From Ignavibacteriales bacterium (GTDB lineage: Bacteria > Bacteroidota > Ignavibacteria > UBA10030): DNA of 64,000 bases. Both the position numbers and the translations under genes were made by a program. The stretch spans positions 124,001-188,000 of the forward strand of contig JAPLFQ010000020.1 of NCBI GenBank assembly GCA_026390595.1. The letters are read 5' to 3'. Shown here in pieces: positions 15,240 to 23,849 of the stretch. Below the pieces are notes generated by a model. It was given only the letters and a program-made list of their open reading frames with translations, was not told where the DNA came from and made no database searches. Every line of letters starts with the position of its first letter. Within the stretch, counting starts at the first letter, position 1.

Positions 15240-17219
15240 GTGAAGACGATTCAGTCGCAACTCATCCTCGCATTTTCCATTGCAATTCTTGTCCCGGCCC
15301 TTGTTACCGGCTATGTCGGAATGCGGATCATTACCGATCAGGTTATCACGCGAGCCGAGACAAAAACGATTTCCGACCTCAACTCCGCACGCGAACTTTA
15401 TCGTAACAAGATTTCCGAAATCCACAGTATCACGCGCCTCACGGCACTCCGCAAACTTGTCCGTGCCGCCGTTCTTAACCGGGACCACGCGTTTCTTTCA
15501 AAGGACTTTCGATCTATCCTCGAGCGTGAGAAGCTGGACATTTTGTCTGTCACTGACGCACGCGGCACTGTGATCGCCCGTGGCCGCAATCCTGCCCTCT
15601 ATGGAGACATCATACTCGAAGATCGGTTCATCGAACGTGTGCTCCGAACGCGTCAGCCTGTGAGCGGCACCGATCTCCTTACGAGGGACATGCTCGTCAA
15701 AGCCTCGCCGGACCTTGCCGCCAATGCGCTTATGGATATTATCCCGACACCCAAGGCGAAGGAGCGCAAGGACCGCCAGGAGACTTCCGGCATGATGCTC
15801 GCATCCGCCGTGCCGGTCTTCGATGACAACGACCATTTCCTGGGTGCGATCATCGGCGGCGTCCTTCTGAATCGGAACTTCGAGATCGTCGACAAGATCA
15901 AAGAAATTGTTCACGAAGGTCAAATCTACCAGGGAAAGGAAATAGGCACTGCGACGATCTTTCAGGGTGATCTTCGCATTTCAACAAATGTCAGGAACGC
16001 TGACGGGAGCCGGGCGCTCGGAACGCTTGTCTCGAGTGAGGTGTATGATGCCGTGCTCAGAGAAGGCAAACGCTGGGTGGGAGAAGCCTTTGTCGTCAAC
16101 GCCACCTATATCACCGCGTACGAGCCGATTCGAGATCTGATGGGGAATATCATCGGAATGCTCTACGTCGGAGTCCTGAAACAGCCGTTCGACGACGTCC
16201 TGCAGCGAACCCTCGTCACATTTCTTGGGATCGCGTTCCTGGGAATCATTCTGATTGTCCTAGCGTCGATATTCCTGGCGCGCCGTATTTCACGCCCGCT
16301 GCGCCAACTCGAGGAAATCTCCAAACAGATTGCTGAGGGAGACTACAAACACGATTTCACGGCCAAAGGCCCCAGCGAGATCGAGCACCTTGGCCGCTCG
16401 CTGAACGTAATGTCAAGACAATTGGAGACTGAGAAACGCGAGCTTGAGGAATGGGGTGCAACCTTGGAGAAAAAGGTCGCCGAACGCGCAGATGAAATGA
16501 AGAAGATCAACTCCCAACTCTTCCGATCTGAAAAGCTGGCGTCCCTTGGCAAGCTGGCAGCGGGAGTCGCCCACGAAATTAACAACCCGTTGACCGGAAT
16601 TCTCACGAACAGCAGTCTTCTGCTGGAGGACCTCCCTGCCGATGATCCCAGGCGAGAAGACGTGGAGGTCATGGTACACGAAACAATCCGATGCCGGGAG
16701 ATCGTAAAGCGGCTGCTCGATTTTGCCCGTCAGACAAAGCCGCAAACGCGCCTTGCCAGTATCAATACGCTTATCGAGAACATCATCCTGCTCGTCCGGA
16801 ATCAGGCGTCATTCAGGAACATTCTTATTGAGAAGAATCTCCACGGAGACATGCCCGACATTCATGTTGATCCGGATCAGATCCAACAGGTGTTTGTAAA
16901 TATCATCCTGAATGCCGCCGAGGCAATGACAAAAGGAGGCGTCCTCACGATCTCTTCGACCATGTCACCCCAACGGGATAGTCTCATTGTCAGCATCGCC
17001 GACACAGGGCCCGGCATTTCGGAAGAAGTTCGCGAACTCATCTTCGATCCTTTCTACACGACAAAAGAACATGGAACCGGTCTTGGACTTTCCATCAGCT
17101 ACGGAATCGTTGAGCAACACGGTGGAACGATAACCGTGGAGAGCACCATAGGGAAGGGATCGGTCTTCGTCATCCAACTCCCCGTCCAGACAAGCGAAGG
17201 GAATGGACATACGGCATGA
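15240..17219 (+). CDS. Membrane sensor histidine kinase (Cache-type sensor, HAMP, HisKA, HATPase)
   Basis: A 659-residue kinase: TM1 (LILAFSIAILVPALVTGYVG), an extracytoplasmic Cache-like sensor of about 280 residues, and TM2 (FLGIAFLGIILIVLASIFL). A HAMP domain (RRISRPLRQLEEISKQI) and a coiled coil follow, then HisKA with the phospho-acceptor in GVAHEINNPLTGI. A C-terminal HATPase_c completes it (NIILNAAEAM N box, DTGPGI G1, HGTGLGLSIS G2). The proposed start is GTG 15240, immediately before the first membrane helix. Upstream TTG/ATG codons near 15147 would add a tail unlike the family. It overlaps the response-regulator gene by ATGA, so the two form a pair. The signal is unknown; its position next to the hydrogenase operon suggests redox or H2-related sensing. 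Confidence 0.88.
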   Translation: MKTIQSQLILAFSIAILVPALVTGYVGMRIITDQVITRAETKTISDLNSARELYRNKISEIHSITRLTALRKLVRAAVLNRDHAFLSKDFRSILEREKLDILSVTDARGTVIARGRNPALYGDIILEDRFIERVLRTRQPVSGTDLLTRDMLVKASPDLAANALMDIIPTPKAKERKDRQETSGMMLASAVPVFDDNDHFLGAIIGGVLLNRNFEIVDKIKEIVHEGQIYQGKEIGTATIFQGDLRISTNVRNADGSRALGTLVSSEVYDAVLREGKRWVGEAFVVNATYITAYEPIRDLMGNIIGMLYVGVLKQPFDDVLQRTLVTFLGIAFLGIILIVLASIFLARRISRPLRQLEEISKQIAEGDYKHDFTAKGPSEIEHLGRSLNVMSRQLETEKRELEEWGATLEKKVAERADEMKKINSQLFRSEKLASLGKLAAGVAHEINNPLTGILTNSSLLLEDLPADDPRREDVEVMVHETIRCREIVKRLLDFARQTKPQTRLASINTLIENIILLVRNQASFRNILIEKNLHGDMPDIHVDPDQIQQVFVNIILNAAEAMTKGGVLTISSTMSPQRDSLIVSIADTGPGISEEVRELIFDPFYTTKEHGTGLGLSISYGIVEQHGGTITVESTIGKGSVFVIQLPVQTSEGNGHTA

Positions 17220-18616
17220 GCTCGCATATTCTGATTGTTGACGACGAAATCGTGATCTGCAAAAGCTGCGAAAAAGTGTTCCGGCGTTCAGGGCACACCG
17301 CCGCGATTGCCACGTCCGGCCGCGAAGCGCTGTCGATGCTGGAATCGGAAAGCTTCGATGTCGTCTTCACAGATCTCAAGATGATGGACATGGGAGGATT
17401 GCAGGTACTGCAAACAGTCAGAGAGAAATACCCGTCCACTGTCGTCGTGATTATCACCGGTTATGCGACAATAGCCTCAGCCGTGGAGACGATGAGATCT
17501 GGAGCGTTCGACTTCCTCCCGAAGCCGTTCACCGCCGGCGAGCTGCTTGCTGTTCTCGATAGAGCATTGGAGAGAAGAAAACTCCTCAAGATGTCAGAAC
17601 CGGGATTCGCATACGTTGAGTCAGGAGGCTTCGAAGGTCTGATCGGTTCCAGTGCCGCGATGAAAGAAGTCTACGGCTTGATCCAGAAGGTTGGGCCGAC
17701 GGACAGCACGGTGCTCATTATCGGTGAAAGCGGTACGGGAAAAGACCTGACAGCGAAAGCAATCCACGAGCGAAGCAAGCGAAAGGCTGCGAAGTTCTTT
17801 GCCATCGACATTTCAACGCTCTCAAGCACGCTCTTGGAGAGCGAGCTGTTCGGACACGTTAAGGGCTCTTTTACCGGCGCGACGGTTGACAGGGCGGGGG
17901 TCTTTGAGGTCGCAAACGAGGGGACAATTTTCCTGGATGAAATCGGGAATCTCTCGATGGAAACCCAGGCCCGCCTGCTCCGGGTTCTGCAGGAGAAGGA
18001 GTTCATCCCCGTCGGAAGCACGACGGTCCGCAAGGTCGATCTGCGGCTGATATTTGCGACAAACCAAAACCTTAGACAACTCGTCAGTGAAGGGAAGTTC
18101 AGAGAGGACCTCTACTATCGGCTGAACGTGTTCCCGCTCCGCCTCCCTCCTCTGAGGGAGCGACGCGAAGATATTCCCGAGCTTGTCGTACATTTTCTGA
18201 AGAAATTCTGTTCTGCCATCAGCCGATCCATACCGCACGTACGCGCAGAGGCAATGGAGTTGTTGATGGACTACCACTGGCCGGGCAATGTCCGGGAGCT
18301 CGAACACGCCATCGAGCGGCTGACAATTCTTGTCGAAGGAGATGAAATCGAGCCAGTACACATTTCGGCCGCTCTCTATCGCACCGACTCTTCTCTTCGC
18401 TCAATGATTCCGAAGACGAGCGATGAGCTCAAGGAGCTTAAGAAGAAAATACGAGAGTCATCTGTCCAGGAAGTTGAAAAGCTCTTCATCGAAGAGTCTC
18501 TCGTACGAAACAACTGGAACGTATCGAAGGCTGCACGCGAAGCAAACATGCAGCGGTCGAATTTCCAGGCGTTGATGAGAAAATACCACATCAAGAGGCA
18601 CGCCCCGCCCGCATAA
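17216..18616 (+). CDS. NtrC-family sigma-54-dependent response regulator
   Basis: A 466-residue activator: receiver domain (phospho-acceptor Asp in VVFTDLKMM, Lys in PKPFTAG), then an AAA+ sigma-54 interaction domain with Walker A GESGTGKD and Walker B GTIFLDEIG. The sigma-54 contact loop reads GSFTGA rather than GAFTGA, and the arginine-finger region is RLNVFPLRLPPLRER. The C-terminal Fis-type helix-turn-helix ends NNWNVSKAAREANMQRSNFQ. It is translationally coupled to the kinase. A strong sigma-54 promoter lies 200 bases downstream, in front of the next gene, and is its obvious candidate target. Confidence 0.92.
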   Translation: MSSHILIVDDEIVICKSCEKVFRRSGHTAAIATSGREALSMLESESFDVVFTDLKMMDMGGLQVLQTVREKYPSTVVVIITGYATIASAVETMRSGAFDFLPKPFTAGELLAVLDRALERRKLLKMSEPGFAYVESGGFEGLIGSSAAMKEVYGLIQKVGPTDSTVLIIGESGTGKDLTAKAIHERSKRKAAKFFAIDISTLSSTLLESELFGHVKGSFTGATVDRAGVFEVANEGTIFLDEIGNLSMETQARLLRVLQEKEFIPVGSTTVRKVDLRLIFATNQNLRQLVSEGKFREDLYYRLNVFPLRLPPLRERREDIPELVVHFLKKFCSAISRSIPHVRAEAMELLMDYHWPGNVRELEHAIERLTILVEGDEIEPVHISAALYRTDSSLRSMIPKTSDELKELKKKIRESSVQEVEKLFIEESLVRNNWNVSKAAREANMQRSNFQALMRKYHIKRHAPPA

Positions 18617-18813
18617 CTGATTGTGCACCTGTGTATTTCTACTATGCACCCCTCGGCGGGCACAATCCCTCATTTTAGCAGTAATTCAAAGATCCCAGGC
18701 AGACGGCGGGCTTTCAGCTGCCCAAGCATCGGAAATTCACTCAATCGCTGATATCCTCACTAAGTTGTGACACATGAAGGTATTACCGCCCCGGCACCTC
18801 CATCAATCACTGA

Positions 18814-18829
18814 TGGCACGCGGCTTGCT
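18814..18829 (+). promoter_or_regulatory. Sigma-54 promoter (-24/-12)
   Basis: TGGCACGCGGCTTGCT matches the sigma-54 consensus TGGCACG-N4-TTGCW at every defined position, with correct GG-to-GC spacing. It points towards the dual-receiver gene, whose ATG lies 57 bases further on. A small palindrome TGTGACACA lies at 18766-18774 and an inverted repeat ATTGTGC/GCACAAT at 18620/18660. Either could be an enhancer site, but this is a weak suggestion. Confidence 0.8.
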
Positions 18830-18886
18830 GCATATCGCGCAGCAACCGAAGCACACTGAGTTTCAACCATCACAAAGGCAACCAAA

Positions 18887-20059
18887 ATGATTACCCAAAA
18901 AATACTCGTAGTCGATGACGAAGAGAATGTTTGTCAGAGCATCAAGAAAGTCCTTTCCCGTAAGGGATACAACATTTCCCAGGCCTTCACGGTCGATGAT
19001 GCGGTAAAACTCATCAAAGAGATGACGTTTGATCTCGTCATCACCGATATGATGATTCCAGGGACAAGCGGATTGGAGCTGCTCCAGATCATCAGAGACG
19101 ATTATCCGGAGCTCGAAGTCATCATGATCACCGGGTATGCTTCGATCGAGTCGGCGGTCAAAGCAACAAAGCTTGGGGCGTCGGCCTATCTCCCGAAACC
19201 CTTCACGCCTGATGAGCTGACCAAGGTTACCGAGAAAACACTGGCTGCAAGAGTGACGAGCGCAAGAAGGAAAGCCTCTGAAGTCCCGGAACAGCAAGAA
19301 GGCGAGATCGAGGAAGGCAATATCGACATCGATATGCCCTTCAATGCCCGGGAAGTTGCGAAGCAGACGTCCAGGGAATACGTTGAGACGCTGACACATA
19401 CGGATGTTCCGTTGCCCAAGAAGGGCGCGGCGAAGGAGTATTGCTTCCTGGGACAACGTGAGTGCAGAAAACTCGTTCTGGACGGTAAAGAGTGTGCAGG
19501 TGAGTGCCCGATTCTCAAGAAGGAAAAGGCACGGGCGTCAAAGTCAACGAGTGTCAGAACGCTTTCGAACGACATCATCGATGTGGATCTCCCCTTCAAC
19601 CTTGCTGAAGTGGAGCGGATAACCGGTTCGGACTACATCAATTGTCTCACGCGATCGGATATTCCGCTTGCGGGTTTGTACGGCAAAGACCCCAACGCCA
19701 AGTATTCCGTGCTTGTAGTGGATGATGAACCAATCGTTTGCCATAGTATCCGCAAGATCCTCTCGAAGCAGAGCTGTGCGGTCGAAGAAGCCTTCGACGT
19801 CGACTCTGCAATGCTGAAACTGAAGATCCAGTCATACGACCTGGTGCTCCTCGATCTCAAGATGCCGAAACGCAGCGGGATGGAAGTCCTCAAATCCATC
19901 CGGACTCAGTATCCTGACGTGCCGGTCATCATGGTCACCGGCCATGGTACGATTGAGACCGCAATCGAGGCGACGAAGTTCGGAGCCTTCGATTTCATTC
20001 CAAAACCGTTCACGCCACAGGAACTGACAAAGGTCGCTGTCGAGGCCCTTGCAGCCTGA
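18887..20059 (+). CDS. Dual-receiver response regulator with duplicated linker motif and four-cysteine spacer
   Basis: A 390-residue soluble protein with receiver domains at both ends (1-122 and about 272-390). Both have the acidic pocket, phospho-acceptor Asp (54 and 323) and conserved Lys (KPFTP). There is no DNA-binding or enzymatic output domain. The linker holds two copies of a 30-residue motif, residues 146-176 and 230-261. Their shared pattern is D-[IV]-D-[ML]-P-F-N-x2-E-V-x3-T-x3-Y-x3-LT-x-[ST]-D-[IV]-P-L. They flank a four-cysteine segment (Cys 186, 193, 203 and 207) that could hold Zn or an Fe-S cluster. I do not recognise the motif. Expression appears to depend on sigma-54 and hence on the preceding activator. 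Confidence 0.85.
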   Translation: MITQKILVVDDEENVCQSIKKVLSRKGYNISQAFTVDDAVKLIKEMTFDLVITDMMIPGTSGLELLQIIRDDYPELEVIMITGYASIESAVKATKLGASAYLPKPFTPDELTKVTEKTLAARVTSARRKASEVPEQQEGEIEEGNIDIDMPFNAREVAKQTSREYVETLTHTDVPLPKKGAAKEYCFLGQRECRKLVLDGKECAGECPILKKEKARASKSTSVRTLSNDIIDVDLPFNLAEVERITGSDYINCLTRSDIPLAGLYGKDPNAKYSVLVVDDEPIVCHSIRKILSKQSCAVEEAFDVDSAMLKLKIQSYDLVLLDLKMPKRSGMEVLKSIRTQYPDVPVIMVTGHGTIETAIEATKFGAFDFIPKPFTPQELTKVAVEALAA

Positions 20060-20076
20060 ACTCCGGCACTCACTCA

Positions 20077-20120
20077 AAGGGGTGAGTTCCTCGAGCATAG
20101 CGCTCCTGAACTCACCCCTT
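20077..20120. terminator. Bidirectional terminator between convergent genes
   Basis: AAGGGGTGAGTTC (20077-20089) pairs perfectly with GAACTCACCCCTT (20108-20120) across an 18-base loop. A T-containing tract (GTTATTT) follows on the plus strand. It lies between the dual-receiver gene and the convergent VirK-like gene and can serve both. Confidence 0.75.
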
Positions 20121-20163
20121 GTTATTTGCGTACTCAGTGAAGACGCCGCGCCCGGATTGATAC

Positions 20164-20634
20164 TCAGCGTTCGTAGAGACACACCGCATTGCCGTCATCG
20201 CCCGCGCTGATCGCGCCATAAAACGTTTCGTCCATCAAGACCTGATAGGTTGTCGGATTGAGATACTTCGCGTTGATTTCCACAGCATTATCCTCATAGA
20301 TCTTGATCTTGACGTAGTTGTACACATGCCCCTGCTTCGGGTGGGAAATCAACATGGTCTGAGAGGTGGTCACAAATGCTTTCGGGTTCCTCACGGAATT
20401 CGGAGCGAAGTACTCGTACGTGCTGATCGACATCCCCCCTACCGCGTCGGGTGCTTTCGTTTCCACGCTGTCGATAATGAGCTTGCACCGCGCGTAGTAA
20501 ATGACGGCACGCGCTTCCGAGCCGGTCCTGAGCGCAAACATCAGTTGATCGAAATTCTTGAGCATCTTGATCTGGGCGGTGGTCCCGCATGTGATCATCG
20601 GACAGACGAACAGCAATGCCAACAACCTCTTCAT
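20164..20634 (-). CDS. VirK-family exported protein
   Basis: A 156-residue protein with an N-terminal signal peptide (MKRLLALLFVCPMITCGTTA). The mature part follows the VirK family throughout: FDQLMFALRTGSEARAVIYY, CKLIIDS, DAVGGMSISTYEYF, LISHPKQGHVYNYVKI, YEDNAVEI and VLMDETFYGAIS. VirK was described in proteobacterial pathogens and symbionts, but the molecular function is unknown. ATG at 20634. It stands between two small minus-strand genes without obvious functional linkage. Confidence 0.85.
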   Translation of the reverse strand: MKRLLALLFVCPMITCGTTAQIKMLKNFDQLMFALRTGSEARAVIYYARCKLIIDSVETKAPDAVGGMSISTYEYFAPNSVRNPKAFVTTSQTMLISHPKQGHVYNYVKIKIYEDNAVEINAKYLNPTTYQVLMDETFYGAISAGDDGNAVCLYER

Positions 20635-20672
20635 ATCATCCCTTGCCTGGTTTCAGAATAGAACAACACTCT

Positions 20673-21032
20673 TCACTGTGATCCCGCTTTCTCAGCCCTG
20701 AGCAAGTCGGCCGTTTCAACCGCGTGACGGAGATGCGGAATAACGATGCTCCCACCCACGACTAACGCAACATTCAAGGCATCGTGAAGCTCTTCATCCT
20801 TCCAGCCAGCCTCGACGCACTGGAGAAGATGGTAATCTACGCAATCGTCGCAGCGCAGCACGGCGGAGGCCGTCAATCCAAGCAACTCCTTTGTCTTGCC
20901 GTCAAGCGCACCATCCTTGTATGCAGTGGTGTCCAGATTGAAAAACCTCTTGATCCCGAGATGATCAATCTGCAGGACCCTGTCATTCATGCGTGCCCGG
21001 TATTCCCTAAACTCTTCAAGACGACTGCCCAT
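20673..21032 (-). CDS. AhpD/carboxymuconolactone decarboxylase-family protein
   Basis: A 119-residue helical protein of the CMD/AhpD superfamily. The redox-active CxxC with nearby His is present (RCDDCVDYHLLQC), as in AhpD-like peroxidase partners. The YKDGALDGKTKELLGLTAS helix is typical of the family. The frame continues upstream, but ATG 21032 is preceded by a strong GAGGAGG site six bases away. A disulfide reductase or peroxidase-partner role is the family expectation; the substrate is unknown. Confidence 0.88.
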   Translation of the reverse strand: MGSRLEEFREYRARMNDRVLQIDHLGIKRFFNLDTTAYKDGALDGKTKELLGLTASAVLRCDDCVDYHLLQCVEAGWKDEELHDALNVALVVGGSIVIPHLRHAVETADLLRAEKAGSQ

Positions 21033-21160
21033 GGTGCCTCCTCGTTCCGTGGCGGTTTGGATTTGATTGCATGCTTTTCCCAAGAATGGCAAATGTGTGA
21101 TGACTTTCAAGGGATACCTGCATCAATCCTGCTCCAACCCATTCGGCGCGCCGGAAACAG

Positions 21161-22219
21161 CTAAGAAGCGCAATTTCCTGATCGCCTCAGCTGGCGTGCA
21201 ACATCAAGTATGGTTTTGACGACGAGGTCGGGCTCATCAAGGTGAACGTTATGACTGCTGCGCTCTGCCACAACCAAACTGGAGGATGGCACCAGCCCTG
21301 TATGAGCCCGAATGAGGTCCTGCCAGATAGTCTCAACTGACCGGGCCTGATCAACGGTGAGACCACCGATACGAGAAATGTGATCAATCATTTTCTCAGA
21401 GGAATGAGCGATCACCCGGAGAGGAACACGGGGAAAGCCTTCTTGGCCTCCAAGCTCTCTGCGCAGATCCTTCCGTTCGGTCAGGAGGTATTCTGCCATC
21501 GCCGTCTTCGGAGTATGCGGTAAAAGCATGTGACGCCAGAGGATCGCCTGTGCCTCGGCCGGCACAGCCTTGTGTTCAAGCCCCTCATACATTCGTATCA
21601 CCCGCTTTTTCATCAGCCTTGTGAAACCGAATCCACTGAACCACTCGAGGATCCTTATTCCTCCCTTCTTGTCAATCCCGCTATTATGAAACACAGAAGG
21701 CTCCAGTTCACTCCGGAACCGGCCATTGTCTGAAGAAACGGGATCGATAAGCACAATTCCCCCGACGAGTTCGGGGTAGAGGCGAGCGAAATGGTTCACA
21801 TACAGTCCGCCAATTGAATGACCGACCAACACAACCGGCCCCGTGATTTCCAACGCATCCACGAGTTGCTTAAGTTCAGCGGCTACTGACTCGCTAAAGC
21901 GCGGCTCGTCAGATGGGGCGCTCCAGCCGTAGCCTGCCCGGTCATATGTCAACACTCTGGTCGTCGCAGCAAGCTCATCCTGAATACTCCACCACTCGGC
22001 CGACACACCCCCCAGAGCGGATTCTATCACGACAGTCGGGTATCCGACGCCTTTCAACGTGTAGTACACTCTCCTTCCGTCGATATCCACGGTCGTTCCC
22101 GGGGGTTTCGGCGTTTGGTACCATCGCATGAGAACAATCAGGTTAATGACCCGAAGCAGGAAGAGCACCGCCAGAACGATTGCGACGATTTGAAAAGCAA
22201 GTGTCATGAATATTCCCAT
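21161..22219 (-). CDS. Membrane-anchored alpha/beta hydrolase
   Basis: A 352-residue alpha/beta-hydrolase preceded by one hydrophobic N-terminal helix (FQIVAIVLAVLFLLRVINL), so it is probably tethered to the membrane. The nucleophile elbow is GHSIGG (Ser about 136). The conserved glycine-rich region near the oxyanion hole is SALGGVSAEW, and the catalytic His is likely that of SSHNVHLDEPD near the end. The acid residue is not certain. Two ATGs (22219 and 22207) are possible starts. Substrate not predictable. Confidence 0.82.
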   Translation of the reverse strand: MGIFMTLAFQIVAIVLAVLFLLRVINLIVLMRWYQTPKPPGTTVDIDGRRVYYTLKGVGYPTVVIESALGGVSAEWWSIQDELAATTRVLTYDRAGYGWSAPSDEPRFSESVAAELKQLVDALEITGPVVLVGHSIGGLYVNHFARLYPELVGGIVLIDPVSSDNGRFRSELEPSVFHNSGIDKKGGIRILEWFSGFGFTRLMKKRVIRMYEGLEHKAVPAEAQAILWRHMLLPHTPKTAMAEYLLTERKDLRRELGGQEGFPRVPLRVIAHSSEKMIDHISRIGGLTVDQARSVETIWQDLIRAHTGLVPSSSLVVAERSSHNVHLDEPDLVVKTILDVARQLRRSGNCAS

Positions 22220-22311
22220 GGAGTCGTTAATTGAGAATCGTGGTTCGAAGTGCCCGCGCGGCGTCGAGACAACTGGCGCGTTCGCACGCGATGCTCAGTA
22301 TTTCGGTTCAA

Positions 22312-23802
22312 CTACAATCCGCTCATGTAATGCTCGAACACCCTGCGGAAATGGAATCCATAAATGGAGAACGTTATCGCAAGAGGAAACAACCGAGGTC
22401 TTGTGAAGAGTGACCAGAAGAACAGTCTCCAGTAATACTGCCGCCCTTTCCCGACGATACCGAGGTAGAACACTGACTTGATCAAGGCTTTGAGGTAGTC
22501 GGTCTGAAAACGAAAAGACGTCTTCTGGATCGGCTTGAAGTCCGTCAGGAATCGTTTGACGCGCAGGTAATATTCCCTCTGGGAATAGATTTGGCCCAGC
22601 ACCTCCTGATATCCAACCATCAACGATTGAAGATCCATCTTGGGCAGAAAGTTTATCGAGAAATCGGTGTTGTTCCCCGACATCTTCGAGAGTATCCGTC
22701 CTTCGCTCAACAGTCTTCTGTAGAGACGGGTTCCTGTGGGGGCATTCAGAAGTCCCACCATTGCCGTCACGATATTGGTTTCCTGAATGAACCGGATCAG
22801 CCGGTCGAAAATGGTCGACGGGTCCACATCGAACCCAACGATGAAGCCCCCCTGGACTTCGAGACCGAACTTCTGCATCTTTTTCACGGAGGCGACGAGA
22901 TCACGGTTCCTGTTCGGGCTCTTTTTGCATTCTATCAGGCTCTCCTCGTTCGGGGACTCAATCCCGACGAAGACTGTATCGAATCCGGCACGGGTCATCC
23001 ATCGCATCAGGTCGTCATCATCAGCAAGATTGATGGAAGCTTCCGTATTGAGATTGAACGGATGGTTATGCACTTTCATCCAGTCTACGATTGCCGGGAG
23101 AATATCCCGCCGGAGTTTTTCCTTGTTTCCGATGAAATTATCATCGACAAAGAAAACCCCTCCCCGCCACCCCCTCTTGTACAAAGCATCCAATTCTGCA
23201 AACACCTGTTCGCGGGTTTTCGTCCTCGGCCTCCGCCCGTAGAGGACCGTGATATCGCAGAATTCGCAGTCGAAGGGACATCCTCGTGAATACTGGACGT
23301 TCATTGAACCATAGTGCTTCAGATTGACAAGATCCCAGGCCGGAATAGGTGTCGTCGTGATATCGGCCCATTCGTCGGTGCGGTACAGGCGCTTCGGAGT
23401 CCCCTTCTCCCAATCGTTCAGAAACTGAGGAAGTGTGATCTCCGCTTCGTTCAGCACGAGATGATCGACATCTCCATACTCTTCAGCGTGAGCGGTGAAG
23501 TGCGGGCCTCCCGCCACCACTTTTTTCCCCTTCTCTTTGCACTGCCTGATAATCTCCTCGGCCGATTCTTTCTGTGCGGACATTCCGCTGATGAACACGG
23601 CATCGGCCCAATCAATGTCCTTGCCGAGAAGCGTCCGCACGTTGCAGTCGACAAGTTTCTTCTGCCACGTCTGCGGCAACATCGACGCGACTGTCAGGAG
23701 GCCCAAGGGGGGAAAACTCGCTTTGCGGGAGATGAATTTGAGAGCGTGCCGGTAACTCCAAAAAGTGTCCGGGTACTTGGGGTAGACCAAGAGAATGTTC
23801 AT
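22312..23802 (-). CDS. B12-binding domain radical SAM protein
   Basis: A 496-residue protein with an N-terminal cobalamin-binding fold (MNILLVYPKYP, DADAV-like segment WADAVFISGMSAQ, VVAGGPHFT). A radical SAM core follows with the cluster motif GCPFDCEFC (about residues 177-185) and the family's FVDDNFIGN and FVGIESPN segments. The C-terminal part looks like DUF4070, seen in a subclass that includes the hopanoid methylase HpnR. The start at 23802 has AGGAG four bases upstream; the frame upstream of it is dismissed. The reaction is unknown. Methylation or ring formation on a lipid or pigment is the family range. It is followed by no obvious pathway partner. Confidence 0.88.
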   Translation of the reverse strand: MNILLVYPKYPDTFWSYRHALKFISRKASFPPLGLLTVASMLPQTWQKKLVDCNVRTLLGKDIDWADAVFISGMSAQKESAEEIIRQCKEKGKKVVAGGPHFTAHAEEYGDVDHLVLNEAEITLPQFLNDWEKGTPKRLYRTDEWADITTTPIPAWDLVNLKHYGSMNVQYSRGCPFDCEFCDITVLYGRRPRTKTREQVFAELDALYKRGWRGGVFFVDDNFIGNKEKLRRDILPAIVDWMKVHNHPFNLNTEASINLADDDDLMRWMTRAGFDTVFVGIESPNEESLIECKKSPNRNRDLVASVKKMQKFGLEVQGGFIVGFDVDPSTIFDRLIRFIQETNIVTAMVGLLNAPTGTRLYRRLLSEGRILSKMSGNNTDFSINFLPKMDLQSLMVGYQEVLGQIYSQREYYLRVKRFLTDFKPIQKTSFRFQTDYLKALIKSVFYLGIVGKGRQYYWRLFFWSLFTRPRLFPLAITFSIYGFHFRRVFEHYMSGL

Positions 23803-23849
23803 GGGGCTCCTGGCACACATTCGGCGGCGAATCGTCCGACGAAGAAAGG

